A stretch of 64,000 nucleotides of DNA, taken from contig NZ_JAFAJM010000007.1 of NCBI RefSeq assembly GCF_019236175.1, forward strand, positions 62,001 through 126,000, in the 5' to 3' direction. Below, one piece after another: positions 1 through 8,557 of the stretch. The notes under the pieces were generated by a model, which saw only the letters and a program-made list of their open reading frames with translations, had not been told where the DNA came from and ran no database searches. The stretch's first letter is position 1. The number at the start of each line of letters is the position of its first letter. This DNA is from Chryseobacterium sp. Lineage in GTDB: Bacteria > Bacteroidota > Bacteroidia > Flavobacteriales > Weeksellaceae. Both the position numbers and the translations under genes were made by a program.

Positions 1-69
1 CGCCACATTCACCGCTTCCGGCGTATCTTTCTGAACCTTAACCGTTTTAAGTTTATAAAATGAATTCAT
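1..69 (-). CDS. paaE: PaaE-like phenylacetyl-CoA epoxidase reductase subunit, N-terminal fragment
   Basis: Only the first 23 codons lie in the window; the gene continues beyond the left edge. The start (MNSFYKLKTVKVQKDTPEAV) resembles the N-terminus of PaaE, the flavin/2Fe-2S reductase that passes electrons from NADPH to the phenylacetyl-CoA 1,2-epoxidase PaaABC. Its ATG shares one base with the stop codon of paaK (TAATG), so the two genes should be translationally coupled. The call rests on a short stretch plus the paaK neighbour; the FAD and ferredoxin domains are outside the window. Confidence 0.6.
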   Translation of the reverse strand, partial: MNSFYKLKTVKVQKDTPEAVNVA

Positions 70-1385
70 TATTTTTTTAGTATTCTATTAATTTTTCCAC
101 CTTCGCACTTCGGCAAACTGTCCTGGGCATGAACTTTCACTTTTGTAGTGATTCCTACCCGTTTTTTTATTTCGTTTTCTATATTTTTTCCAAAGCTTCC
201 GACAAAATTAAAATAATCATCGGTATTGGGCTGTATTTTCTGAGATTTTACAAGGTCATCATCAATTTCGATATCGATATCCAATGCGACACACATATGT
301 TCTTTTTCAATCGGTGTCAGATAATAATTAGGAACAACTCCTTTTACATGAGAAAAAGCATCTTCAATCTGACTGGGATATACATTGACTCCTCTTACGA
401 TCAGCATATCATCTGCCCTTCCGACAATAGGTTTCATTTTCACCATTGTTCTCTTTGCATTTCCGTCATAATAAAGGCTTGTAATATCATTCGTCCAGTA
501 GCGAAGCAGAGGCATTGCTTTTTTGGTTAAAGTCGTAATAACCAGCACTCCTTCTTCTCCAAACGGAACCGGTTTTTTGGTAACCGGATCTAAAATTTCA
601 GGATAAAAATGATCTTCCCAAATATAGGAACCTCCTTTTTCCTCAAAATCTTCCATAGAAACTCCGGGGCCGATGATTTCACTTAATCCGTAAATATTGG
701 TCGCATGCACCCCTAACCTTTCTTCAATATGTCCCCTGATAATTTCCGTCCAGGGTTCTGAACCCAAAACAGCATATCGAAGGCTTATTTCATCTGCTGA
801 AATACCTCTGTTGGCAAATTCATCAGCAATAGTCAGTGCATATGATGGTGAACAGCAAATAACTTCCGGTTTAAAATCCATAATCAGATCCACCTGTCTG
901 GCCGTCATTCCTCCTGAAATAGGAAGAACACTCATTCCCAGCATTTCAGCACCATAATGAAGCCCAAGTCCGCCGGTAAAAATTCCGTATCCGTAAGCGT
1001 TATGTAACTGCATCCCCGGTCTGGCCCCTGCTGCATATAAAGATCTTGCCACCACTTCACTGAAAAGACCTACGTCTTCTTTTGTATATCCTACCACTGT
1101 AGGTTTTCCTGTAGTACCGCTGGAGCAGTGAATCCTCTGAAGTTCATTTTTAGGAACCGTAAATAATCCAAACGGATAATGATCCCTCAAATCCTGTTTG
1201 TAAGTAATAGGAAGCTTAGTAATATCCTCAATCGACCTTATATCCTGCGGAGATATCCCTGATTCTTTACATTTCCTTCTATAAAACTCCGATTTTTCCC
1301 ACAGGTAACTCATCAAATTTGTTAACCGGTCGGATTGAAGCTGTCTCAACTGACCCAGCTCCAGATATTCAACTGAAAAATCCAT
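69..1385 (-). CDS. paaK: Phenylacetate-CoA ligase
   Basis: This enzyme activates phenylacetate to phenylacetyl-CoA with ATP, the first step of the aerobic phenylacetate pathway. The adenylate-forming family signature SSGTTGKPT is present, followed by YGLSEIIGPG and the hinge region GRADDMLIVRGVNVYPSQIE. I chose the ATG at 1385, which gives 438 residues, close to the roughly 437 of E. coli PaaK; an ATG 15 bases upstream (1400) would add MLVSF and sits inside a palindrome that is probably an operator. paaE follows with a one-base overlap. A TetR-type gene lies immediately upstream on the same strand and is the likely regulator. Confidence 0.93.
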   Translation of the reverse strand: MDFSVEYLELGQLRQLQSDRLTNLMSYLWEKSEFYRRKCKESGISPQDIRSIEDITKLPITYKQDLRDHYPFGLFTVPKNELQRIHCSSGTTGKPTVVGYTKEDVGLFSEVVARSLYAAGARPGMQLHNAYGYGIFTGGLGLHYGAEMLGMSVLPISGGMTARQVDLIMDFKPEVICCSPSYALTIADEFANRGISADEISLRYAVLGSEPWTEIIRGHIEERLGVHATNIYGLSEIIGPGVSMEDFEEKGGSYIWEDHFYPEILDPVTKKPVPFGEEGVLVITTLTKKAMPLLRYWTNDITSLYYDGNAKRTMVKMKPIVGRADDMLIVRGVNVYPSQIEDAFSHVKGVVPNYYLTPIEKEHMCVALDIDIEIDDDLVKSQKIQPNTDDYFNFVGSFGKNIENEIKKRVGITTKVKVHAQDSLPKCEGGKINRILKK

Positions 1386-1393
1386 AAAACTAA

Positions 1394-1407
1394 CTAACAT
1401 TTGTTAG
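1394..1407. promoter_or_regulatory. Probable TetR-family operator upstream of paaK
   Basis: The sequence CTAACATTTGTTAG has perfect 6-bp arms (CTAACA/TGTTAG) around a TT centre. It lies 9 to 22 bp upstream of the chosen paaK start, where a bound repressor would block transcription or initiation. A TetR-type gene lies next to it. In several bacteria paa genes are controlled by TetR-type PaaR regulators responding to phenylacetyl-CoA. Binding is inferred from symmetry and position only. Confidence 0.5.
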
Positions 1408-1568
1408 GTGTAAATTTAAAAAGATTTTGATACCTGACAAAATTTTTATGACTTTTATCATATTTTGAATGGTTCTAAATAAGAAAGCCTGATGTATTGA
1501 TACAATGTATGGGGTATAAAATAGACTGTAGTACGGTAAAGATTAGTGATACTGTCTTGTTAAAAAGA

Positions 1569-2147
1569 CTATACTGTTTGATTTCCCAGCAGACCGAAAA
1601 GAATTTTATCTCTTATTTCATCGGTAATTTCATCCGTAGAATCGCTATTTCTTTTGAACCAGAAATAGGAATTGTTAAGGGTATGAAGAATAAACCTTGT
1701 AGTGAATGACGGTGATTTTAATTCCCAGTTTTCAGCCTTATAAATTTCAGAGATCAATTCTTCAACCTCCTGCTGATAATTTTTTCTAAGCTCTATAAAC
1801 TCCGGGAGTCTTTCTTCAAGATGCCTCCATTCTATGGAATAAATATGAGTAACATCGCGATTTTTAAGGACTACGGATAAATGCTTATCCAGAAATAAAT
1901 TAAGCTTTTCTTTAGGATCAGCCGTTGTATTTTTCACTTCCTGAAGTTCATCGAAAAATTCCTGAGCAATACCAAAGCAGATCCATTCCAAAATTTCTTC
2001 TTTTGAACGGATATGGGCATACAAAGATGCAGCTTTGATATTAAGCTTAGTAGCAAGATCTCTCACAGAGCTTCCCATATAGCCTTTCTCTTTGAAAAGT
2101 TCTACTGCTACGTCTAATATTTTCCTTTGTTTTTCTTTAAGTTCCAT
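1569..2147 (-). CDS. TetR/AcrR-family transcriptional regulator, possible PaaR
   Basis: A 192-residue protein with a typical TetR N-terminal helix-turn-helix at about residues 8-54, seen in VELFKEKGYMGSSVRDLA and KAASLYAHIRSKEEIL. The rest is an alpha-helical ligand and dimer domain with no recognisable ligand signature. It lies 183 bp upstream of paaK in the same direction and the palindrome 1394-1407 is between them, so control of the phenylacetate operon in response to a CoA thioester is likely. TetR regulators of fatty-acid degradation look similar, so the exact effector is unproven. A promoter core lies directly upstream at 2159-2166. Confidence 0.8.
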   Translation of the reverse strand: MELKEKQRKILDVAVELFKEKGYMGSSVRDLATKLNIKAASLYAHIRSKEEILEWICFGIAQEFFDELQEVKNTTADPKEKLNLFLDKHLSVVLKNRDVTHIYSIEWRHLEERLPEFIELRKNYQQEVEELISEIYKAENWELKSPSFTTRFILHTLNNSYFWFKRNSDSTDEITDEIRDKILFGLLGNQTV

Positions 2148-2158
2148 CTGTAAAAATG

Positions 2159-2166
2159 CAAAAATA
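2159..2166 (-). promoter_or_regulatory. Bacteroidota -7 element before the TetR gene
   Basis: On the minus strand this reads TATTTTTG, a perfect match to the Bacteroidota primary sigma factor -7 consensus TAnnTTTG. It lies 12 bp upstream of the TetR start codon, so the leader would be only a few bases. No clear -33 TTG is present at the right distance. Confidence 0.4.
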
Positions 2167-2538
2167 GTTATTCTGATTTAAAGTCTTATTTTTTTCATCA
2201 TAAAAAGGATAAAGTTTTAAAAATCACTCATTCATTGGCTCATGTGCTACACTCCATCTGTCGACAACAATCCGGATATGACGTATTGTTCATGTATTTG
2301 AAGGAAAATAATAAGAACCGGAAATTTTGTCAAGTTAATTTTACGTTAAAAATACTAAATTCGGAAAATTTGTCCTATTTTTTTGTAAATTTAATAATTG
2401 AACAGTTTTTGCGATACAGTCATCGAATAAATGATTAAATAATTGATGGCATTAAGAAACTGAGCCTGAAAATTTAGTTTCTTGATGTTTTTTATAAATT
2501 CAGATTTGGAAGAAATCAAAACCAAAAATATATAAAAT
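2167..2538. other. AT-rich intergenic region upstream of clpB
   Basis: About 370 bases between the divergent TetR and clpB genes. It must hold the clpB promoter, but I see no convincing TAnnTTTG with a spaced TTG, no CIRCE-type inverted repeat and no RNA gene. A short open frame around 2235-2438 has no recognisable start context or protein features. Nothing else could be supported. Confidence 0.4.
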
Positions 2539-5133
2539 ATGAACTTAAACCAATATACTGTAAAATCACAGGAAGCCATCCAGGCAGCTCAACAGATCGC
2601 CATGGAATTAGGCAATCAAAGTATCGAACCTCAACATATACTTGAAGGAATTTTTCAGGTAGATGAAAATATATCGCCTTTCTTATTAAAAAAATCAGAA
2701 GCTGATGCTGCTTTAGTAAGAGAGCGCAACCGTGAAAGTCTGGAGAAACTTCCCAAAGTACAGGGAGGAAACATCTATCTTTCACAATCGGCAAACAAAG
2801 TATTACTGGATGCTCCCAACATCGCAAAAAAAATGGGTGACGAATATGTAACCATTGAACATTTATGGTTATCACTTTTAGAAACGAATTCTGAAGTATC
2901 CAAAATGCTGAAAGATATGGGTGTTACCCGAAAGTTACTGGAAGGTGGAATTAAAGAATTAAGAAAAGGAAGTAAGGCTACTTCTGCAAGCTCGGAAGAA
3001 ACCTACCAGTCCTTAAATAAGTATGCTAAAAACTTTAATGAATTAGCAGCCGAAGGAAAACTGGACCCTGTCATCGGACGAGATGAAGAAATCAGAAGGG
3101 TTTTACAGATCCTTTCCAGAAGAACAAAAAACAATCCTATCCTGATCGGAGAACCGGGAGTAGGTAAAACGGCTATCGCAGAAGGTATTGCTCACCGAAT
3201 TATCAGCGGTGACGTTCCTGAAAATCTGATGGATAAAACTTTATATTCATTGGATATGGGAGCCCTGATCGCCGGAGCAAAATATAAAGGAGAATTTGAA
3301 GAACGTCTGAAATCCGTAGTGAATGAAGTCACCAAATCAGACGGACAGATCATTCTTTTCATTGATGAAATCCATACACTGGTGGGTGCAGGAGGCGGTG
3401 AAGGCGCTATGGACGCGGCCAATATCTTAAAACCGGCTTTGGCAAGAGGAGAATTAAGAGCAATTGGAGCTACCACGCTGAATGAGTATCAAAAATATTT
3501 TGAAAAAGACAAAGCCCTGGAAAGACGTTTCCAGAAGGTAATGGTAGAAGAACCGGATACGGAGTCCGCTATTTCCATCCTTCGGGGAATTAAAGATAAA
3601 TATGAAGCTCACCACAAAGTAAGAATTAAAGATGAAGCGATCATTGCTGCGGTAGAAATGTCCCAGAGATACATTTCTGACAGATTCCTACCTGATAAGG
3701 CAATAGACCTTATTGATGAAGCATCTGCCAAACTGAGAATGGAAATCAATTCGAAGCCGGAAGAGCTGGATGTTCTCGACCGCAGACTGATGCAACTGGA
3801 AATTGAACTGGCAGCGATCTCAAGAGAAGGTAATGAAACTAAGATCAATCATCTGAAGGAAGATATTTCCAAAATTTCTGAACAAAGAAATGAGATCAAT
3901 GCCAAATGGCTAAAAGAGAAACAAAAAAGTGAAGATCTTACCCAGATCAAAAAAGATATAGAATCATTGAAACTGGAAGCAGAAAGAGCTTCAAGATCCG
4001 GAGATTATGCCAAAGTAGCGGAAATCCAGTACGGAAAGCTTCGTGAGAAAGAAGAAGAACTGGCTAAAGTGGAACTGGAAATGCAAAACCATCAGAATGA
4101 GCTGATCAAAGAAGAGGTTACTGCTGAAAACATTTCTGAAGTTATTGGTAAGTGGACCGGTATCCCGGTAACCAAGTTACTGCAGTCAGAAAGAGAAAAA
4201 TTATTAAATCTGGAATCTGAACTTCACCACAGAGTCGTAGGACAGGATGAAGCGATTCAGGCTGTAGCGGATGCGATCAGAAGAAACAGAGCCGGATTAA
4301 GTGATGATAAAAAACCAATCGGATCTTTCTTGTTCTTAGGAACAACAGGGGTAGGTAAAACTGAGCTAGCAAAGGCACTGGCGGAGTTTTTATTCGATGA
4401 TGAAAACAATATGACAAGGATTGATATGAGTGAATATCAGGAACGTCATAGTGTTTCAAGATTAGTGGGAGCGCCTCCGGGATATGTAGGTTATGATGAA
4501 GGAGGTCAGTTAACTGAAGCGGTAAGAAGAAGACCTTATTCCGTGGTTCTTTTAGATGAAATTGAAAAGGCACATCCGGATGTTTTCAACACATTGCTGC
4601 AGGTTTTGGATGACGGACGTTTAACGGATAATAAAGGCCGTGTAGTGAATTTCAAAAACTCGATTATCATTATGACTTCGAATTTAGGTTCGCACCTGAT
4701 TCAGGAGAACTTTGAAAATCTCACTGAAGAAAATCAGGATGAAATTGTGGATAAAACAAAGGAAGATGTTTTTGATTTATTAAAACAAACCCTGCGTCCG
4801 GAATTTTTGAACAGAATTGACGAGATCGTATTGTTCCAGCCTTTAAGAAAAAAAGAAATCGGAAAAATCGTTCAGTATCAGTTGAGAGGATTCAATGATA
4901 TGCTGGCCAAACGCAATATCATTATGACTTTCACTCAGGATGCCGTAGATTATCTGATGGAAAAAGGTTATGATCCTGCATTTGGAGCAAGACCTTTAAA
5001 AAGAGTGATTCAACAGGAGGTACTTAATAAACTCTCCAAAGAAATCCTTGCAGGAAATGTGAATGATGGGGACAGAATTACATTAGACTACTTCGTAGAA
5101 ACCGGTCTTGTTTTCAGACCCACTGAAAAATAA
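2539..5133 (+). CDS. clpB: ATP-dependent chaperone ClpB
   Basis: A cytoplasmic Hsp100 disaggregase that works with DnaK to re-solubilise aggregated proteins after stress. The 864-residue length is normal for ClpB. In order it has a Clp N-domain (about 1-145), AAA-1 with Walker A GEPGVGKT at 204-211 and Walker B LFIDEIHT, a long coiled-coil middle domain (about 405-530) that separates ClpB from ClpA and ClpC, AAA-2 with Walker A GTTGVGKT at 601-608 and Walker B VVLLDEIEKAHPD, and a C-terminal D2-small domain. The second Walker A has Thr where Pro is usual (GPTGVGKT). It is a single-gene unit closed by a strong terminator. Confidence 0.97.
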   Translation: MNLNQYTVKSQEAIQAAQQIAMELGNQSIEPQHILEGIFQVDENISPFLLKKSEADAALVRERNRESLEKLPKVQGGNIYLSQSANKVLLDAPNIAKKMGDEYVTIEHLWLSLLETNSEVSKMLKDMGVTRKLLEGGIKELRKGSKATSASSEETYQSLNKYAKNFNELAAEGKLDPVIGRDEEIRRVLQILSRRTKNNPILIGEPGVGKTAIAEGIAHRIISGDVPENLMDKTLYSLDMGALIAGAKYKGEFEERLKSVVNEVTKSDGQIILFIDEIHTLVGAGGGEGAMDAANILKPALARGELRAIGATTLNEYQKYFEKDKALERRFQKVMVEEPDTESAISILRGIKDKYEAHHKVRIKDEAIIAAVEMSQRYISDRFLPDKAIDLIDEASAKLRMEINSKPEELDVLDRRLMQLEIELAAISREGNETKINHLKEDISKISEQRNEINAKWLKEKQKSEDLTQIKKDIESLKLEAERASRSGDYAKVAEIQYGKLREKEEELAKVELEMQNHQNELIKEEVTAENISEVIGKWTGIPVTKLLQSEREKLLNLESELHHRVVGQDEAIQAVADAIRRNRAGLSDDKKPIGSFLFLGTTGVGKTELAKALAEFLFDDENNMTRIDMSEYQERHSVSRLVGAPPGYVGYDEGGQLTEAVRRRPYSVVLLDEIEKAHPDVFNTLLQVLDDGRLTDNKGRVVNFKNSIIIMTSNLGSHLIQENFENLTEENQDEIVDKTKEDVFDLLKQTLRPEFLNRIDEIVLFQPLRKKEIGKIVQYQLRGFNDMLAKRNIIMTFTQDAVDYLMEKGYDPAFGARPLKRVIQQEVLNKLSKEILAGNVNDGDRITLDYFVETGLVFRPTEK

Positions 5134-5166
5134 ATAGTTTTTTTCATATACATTATTTTTGTAAGT

Positions 5167-5202
5167 AAGTGCTGTAGAGAAATTTACAGCACTTATTTTT
5201 TT
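5167..5202 (+). terminator. Rho-independent terminator of clpB
   Basis: A perfect 10-bp stem (AAGTGCTGTA/TACAGCACTT) with an 8-base loop, followed by a run of seven T. It begins 33 bases after the clpB stop codon. Confidence 0.88.
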
Positions 5203-5276
5203 ATTAATTATCATCATGATGTGAAATGTTTATATATTTACATCGCTAAAAATTATGAGTTAAAACTAAAATTATT

Positions 5277-5426
5277 ATGAAAAAATTAAAAAGAGATGAT
5301 CTGAAAAAAATCTCAGGCGGAAAGGCCGAGATCATGAGCTGTGATATGGACATGCTGTGCCCGCCGGGACTATGCTGTGATGCCGGCAATATCTGCAGAG
5401 ATCCCAGAAAAAATATGTGCATTTAA
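5277..5426 (+). CDS. GG-leader peptide with six-cysteine, knottin-like core
   Basis: A 49-codon gene too short for normal ORF calling. The leader MKKLKRDDLKKISGG ends in the double glycine typical of Bacteroidota bacteriocin-like precursors that are cut and exported by C39-peptidase ABC transporters. The core that follows has six cysteines at residues 22, 28, 33, 34, 40 and 48, that is C-x5-C-x4-CC-x5-C-x7-C, the order seen in inhibitor-cystine-knot mini-proteins. The gene stands alone between two terminators, and no modification enzyme or transporter gene is nearby. It may be a bacteriocin, a signalling peptide or another small secreted protein; the function is unknown. The start is the only ATG giving a complete leader. 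Confidence 0.8.
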   Translation: MKKLKRDDLKKISGGKAEIMSCDMDMLCPPGLCCDAGNICRDPRKNMCI

Positions 5427-5430
5427 AAAA

Positions 5431-5453
5431 AACCGGAGATTTTTTCTCCGGTT
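5431..5453. terminator. Terminator hairpin after the small peptide gene
   Basis: A perfect 9-bp stem AACCGGAGA/TCTCCGGTT with a five-T loop starts 4 bases after the peptide stop codon. The preceding A-run would make it a good terminator for minus-strand transcripts as well; the plus-strand tail (CACTTTATTT) is only moderately T-rich. Confidence 0.7.
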
Positions 5454-5636
5454 CACTTTATTTCACCCCAAATTCTTCATATCGCCTTTTCACAACAATC
5501 TCTTTGAAGGCAACTTTTTCACAATCCGTAAAATCACGGTAAAATAAACAGTATAATCCCGTAATATTTCATAATTTATCTCCCGTATTTTTTTGCGAAA
5601 TTTGCAGATACACTAATATTTTTATTCTACTAAGTT

Positions 5637-6161
5637 ATGGGAAAAGAATCTACTAACGAGCATGAGCCTTCAGGTACTATGTCAAACAATCTGATTCAGG
5701 CTTTGATTGATAATTATCGCAATAATCATCTGAATGCTATCAATGAAACTTTAGGAATAACAGATGCTCATTCTATATGGTTTGATCTTCCTAAATTAAA
5801 AAATTTCATTGCCACGATAGAAAAGGAGGCCAGCGTCATGAATCCTGAGACTACTGAAAATGATCTGGGAATAAGATTCTATTATGCAGCTTATCCTAAA
5901 TCTGAAAACTGGGAAATTATGGCGTCTCATCCTGTAGCCAAAGAATATGCTGAAAAGCATACATTGGTGATGGTGCCCACTCTGAAAAAAGAGGATGAGA
6001 ACGGTGAAATTCACGATTGTGATTTTAAGCCGATATCAGCTGTTGACGGTGAGTCCAGATCCATAGCTTTAAACCGCATGCAAAGAAGTGATGAAAACTC
6101 CATTGCAGAAAATCAGGGTTTTCTGATTCCTCCGGGTAATTCATTTGCCGAAGGATTTTAA
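5637..6161 (+). CDS. Conserved hypothetical protein, first gene of a signalling operon
   Basis: A soluble 174-residue protein with no signal peptide, membrane segment or family motif that I recognise. It is acidic, mixed alpha/beta, and ends in a Pro/Gly-rich tail (GFLIPPGNSFAEGF). An alternative start at Met15 (5679) would give MSNNLIQALIDNYR; this is attractive because a weak promoter (TTTG at 5592, TAATATTT at 5614) lies only about 15 bp before the first ATG. It is followed by a seven-helix membrane protein and then a kinase/regulator pair in the same direction, so a role in that sensory pathway is possible. The function is unknown. Confidence 0.7.
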   Translation: MGKESTNEHEPSGTMSNNLIQALIDNYRNNHLNAINETLGITDAHSIWFDLPKLKNFIATIEKEASVMNPETTENDLGIRFYYAAYPKSENWEIMASHPVAKEYAEKHTLVMVPTLKKEDENGEIHDCDFKPISAVDGESRSIALNRMQRSDENSIAENQGFLIPPGNSFAEGF

Positions 6162-6202
6162 ATCAATACTAAGTAAAAAACATTGTTTTATCTAAAAACA
6201 CA

Positions 6203-6853
6203 ATGACTGAACTTCAAAAAATATTTTCAGAATTCATGTACTGGGCGGAAGGATTTTCCGCCTTTACATCTGTTATTTATTTCAATCGTATAAAAAAACA
6301 ATACTGGAAATATCTGGCGTTGTATCTCATTGTTATCTTTTTATGTGAATCATCTGTAAAATGGGGCGAACAGACGCTTGGAATACACAGAGTAAAATTT
6401 TACAATTATTTTGTCATTCCACTGCAATTTATATTCTTCTATTGGCTGTATGCTAAACAATCGCTGAAAAGCACGAAACTGTTTTATACATTTACCGCCA
6501 TTTATCTCTTTTCGTTTATTCCCACTGCCTTATTTTTCCCGGTAGCCAAAAAGGTGGTTTTCCCGTTTAACTATACGCTGGGCTGCCTCCTTTTAATGAT
6601 TCTCGTTATCATGGAATATTATAAACAGGTAAATTCTTCGGAAATTTTAAATTTCAGTAAGAATAAAATGTTTTACATCAACCTGGGAGTTACCCTTTTC
6701 TATATCGGAACTCTTCCACTTATGACATTTACTTCTCTCCTGTGGCAGTATAGAGAGATCTGGGATTTATATTTCGTGTACTTTCAGGTTTCAGGAGCCG
6801 CAATGTATATCTTATTTTCAATTTCATTCATATGGGGAAAACAGAACTCTTAA
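6203..6853 (+). CDS. Seven-helix integral membrane protein, possible sensor subunit
   Basis: A 216-residue protein with about seven hydrophobic helices separated by short loops, for example FYNYFVIPLQFIFFYWLY and MFYINLGVTLFYIGTLPL. No enzyme motif is visible. Its last 22 bases overlap the start of the histidine kinase gene, so the two are probably co-translated. The kinase has only one membrane helix and almost no periplasmic part. I therefore infer that this protein supplies the sensing or membrane domain for the kinase. It is not assigned to a named family. Confidence 0.75.
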   Translation: MTELQKIFSEFMYWAEGFSAFTSVIYFNRIKKQYWKYLALYLIVIFLCESSVKWGEQTLGIHRVKFYNYFVIPLQFIFFYWLYAKQSLKSTKLFYTFTAIYLFSFIPTALFFPVAKKVVFPFNYTLGCLLLMILVIMEYYKQVNSSEILNFSKNKMFYINLGVTLFYIGTLPLMTFTSLLWQYREIWDLYFVYFQVSGAAMYILFSISFIWGKQNS

Positions 6854-7617
6854 TTACGATTATTTTATTTAATATATTCTTTGTCATGTTTGTAGTGGCT
6901 ATTGCTATTTATATCAGGAATTACAGACAGCGTAAGAAAGAATATCTGAATGAGATCGAAATTAAAAATGAGATCCATCAAAGAGAGCTCCTGACTACCC
7001 AGCTGGAAATCCAACAGGCCACTATGCAGCAGATCGGGCGTGAACTTCATGATAATATCGGTCAGAAACTGACACTGGTAAGCCTCTATACCCAACAAAT
7101 GCTGTATGAAAATAAGGTTCCCGAAGCCAGTGAAAGAATAGAGCAGGTATCTCAGATTATCAACCAGTCTTTGCAGGATCTCCGTAATCTGTCAAAAACA
7201 TTAACGGATGATAACATCAATCAGAAGGATATTAAAACATTAATTCAGGAAGAAGTAGATATCACAAATTCCTTCAGAAAGTGCAGGGTAAGTTTTGACT
7301 ATAATTTTGATACCCTTGATTTGAGTTTTGTCCATAAAAACGTACTTTTAAGAATCATTCAGGAGTTTATTCAAAACAGCATAAAACATGCTGACTGTAA
7401 AAATATTTTTATCAAATTAAATACTTCAGAAGAGATTCTTTGGGAGCTTAAAATTAATGATGACGGTATCGGGTTTGATACATCACGGGTTACCTCCAAC
7501 GGGATTGGCCTTACCAATATGAAGAACAGAGCCAAAATTATCGGCGCTGATATTCATTTTGAAAGTATAGAGAATGAAGGCACTCAGCTTCATATTATTT
7601 TAAATAAAGCATCATGA
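6832..7617 (+). CDS. Sensor histidine kinase, HisKA_3/NarL type
   Basis: A 261-residue kinase with one N-terminal membrane helix (about residues 6-28), a short coiled-coil linker, a HisKA_3 dimerisation domain with the phospho-acceptor motif GRELHDNIGQKL (His73), and an HATPase_c domain with N-box IQEFIQNSIKHAD, DDGIGF and NGIGLTNMKNRAKIIGA. This domain set normally signals to LuxR-type regulators, and such a gene follows with an ATGA overlap. It has no extracytoplasmic sensor domain of its own; the upstream membrane protein may provide the input. Confidence 0.93.
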   Translation: MGKTELLITIILFNIFFVMFVVAIAIYIRNYRQRKKEYLNEIEIKNEIHQRELLTTQLEIQQATMQQIGRELHDNIGQKLTLVSLYTQQMLYENKVPEASERIEQVSQIINQSLQDLRNLSKTLTDDNINQKDIKTLIQEEVDITNSFRKCRVSFDYNFDTLDLSFVHKNVLLRIIQEFIQNSIKHADCKNIFIKLNTSEEILWELKINDDGIGFDTSRVTSNGIGLTNMKNRAKIIGADIHFESIENEGTQLHIILNKAS

Positions 7618-8255
7618 AAAAAACGATTGTAATTGTTGACGACCATATACTCATTGCGAAAGCGCTGGAAGGTATTATCAGTAACTTTAATGAGTTTGAA
7701 GTGATCTACGTCTGCGAAAATGGAAAAGACCTGATCCGTAAATTCGAAGACGGGGAGAAAATTCCGGACATCATTCTTTTGGATATCAGTATGCCGATTA
7801 TGGATGGTTTTGAAACAGCTGTATGGCTTACCAAAAACCACCCCAATATCAAAGTAATGGCTCTCAGCATGCAGGGAGATGACAACAGTGTCATTAAGAT
7901 GATTAAAAAAGGAGCAAAAGGATATTTATTAAAGAACACTCATCCTAAAGATCTGGAAACGGCACTTACAAGATTAAATTCCGAGGGTTTCTTTTATCCT
8001 GAATGGGCCTCTAAAATTATTTTTTCTAACCTTAATAAGGAAATAGAAACTGAAATTACGGTAAAAATATCTGAGCGCGAAAAAGAATTCCTTAAATATA
8101 CTGTGACAGAGCTTAGTTATAAAGAAATTGCTGATAAGATGTGCTGTAGCCCGAGAACTATTGAAAGCTATCGTGATCAGCTGTGTGAAAAACTGGATTT
8201 AAAAACCCGCGTCGGGCTGGCGGTCTTTGCCATTAAAAATGGCTTCGCAGGCTAA
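7614..8255 (+). CDS. Response regulator, NarL/FixJ (LuxR-HTH) family
   Basis: A 213-residue two-domain regulator. The receiver domain has the acidic pair in VDDH, the phospho-acceptor Asp57 in ILLDISMPIMDG and the switch Lys in KGYLLKN. The C-terminal LuxR-type helix-turn-helix contains ISEREKEFLKY, LSYKEIADKMCCSPRTIES and DLKTRVGLAVFAIKNGF. Its start overlaps the kinase stop by four bases (ATGA), which supports a cognate pair. The target genes are not evident; the rest of the operon is the best candidate. Confidence 0.94.
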   Translation: MKKTIVIVDDHILIAKALEGIISNFNEFEVIYVCENGKDLIRKFEDGEKIPDIILLDISMPIMDGFETAVWLTKNHPNIKVMALSMQGDDNSVIKMIKKGAKGYLLKNTHPKDLETALTRLNSEGFFYPEWASKIIFSNLNKEIETEITVKISEREKEFLKYTVTELSYKEIADKMCCSPRTIESYRDQLCEKLDLKTRVGLAVFAIKNGFAG

Positions 8256-8283
8256 TCAGCTGACATACACGACAAATAAAGAC

Positions 8284-8314
8284 AAAACCATTCTGTAATC
8301 CAGGATGGTTTTTT
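8284..8314 (+). terminator. Terminator of the two-component operon
   Basis: A 12-bp stem AAAACCATTCTG/CAGGATGGTTTT with one G-U pair and a five-base loop, ending in T6. It lies 29 bases after the response regulator stop codon. Confidence 0.82.
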
Positions 8315-8557
8315 CATAGATCAAAATTTTATAAAAATAAAAAAAACATGTAATTTTTAATAAAAAACACACTTTAACGTGAAATAAAATCTAAAAATAA
8401 TCATTATTGATTAAAACACAACCCAACTTCAAATAACTTAACATAATCACAATAAATAAGTGTAAAAAATGAATAAAAATCAAATAAATTACAAATAATT
8501 TGCATATTAATTTATTTTAATATAAATTCACAATCTCAAATCCAAATTAAATATAAT
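8315..8557. other. Very AT-rich leader region before the M43 protease
   Basis: The whole gap from 8256 is 302 bases. After the terminator the rest is extremely AT-rich with many short A and T tracts and no open frame. A TTTG near 8500 is followed by AT-only sequence in which no good TAnnTTTG can be picked, so the promoter for the downstream gene is not placed. Confidence 0.35.

Noticed and set aside
2235..2438. Short open frame of 67 codons upstream of clpB
   Set aside because: There is no promoter core, leader sequence or family match, and it lies in the region that should contain the clpB promoter.
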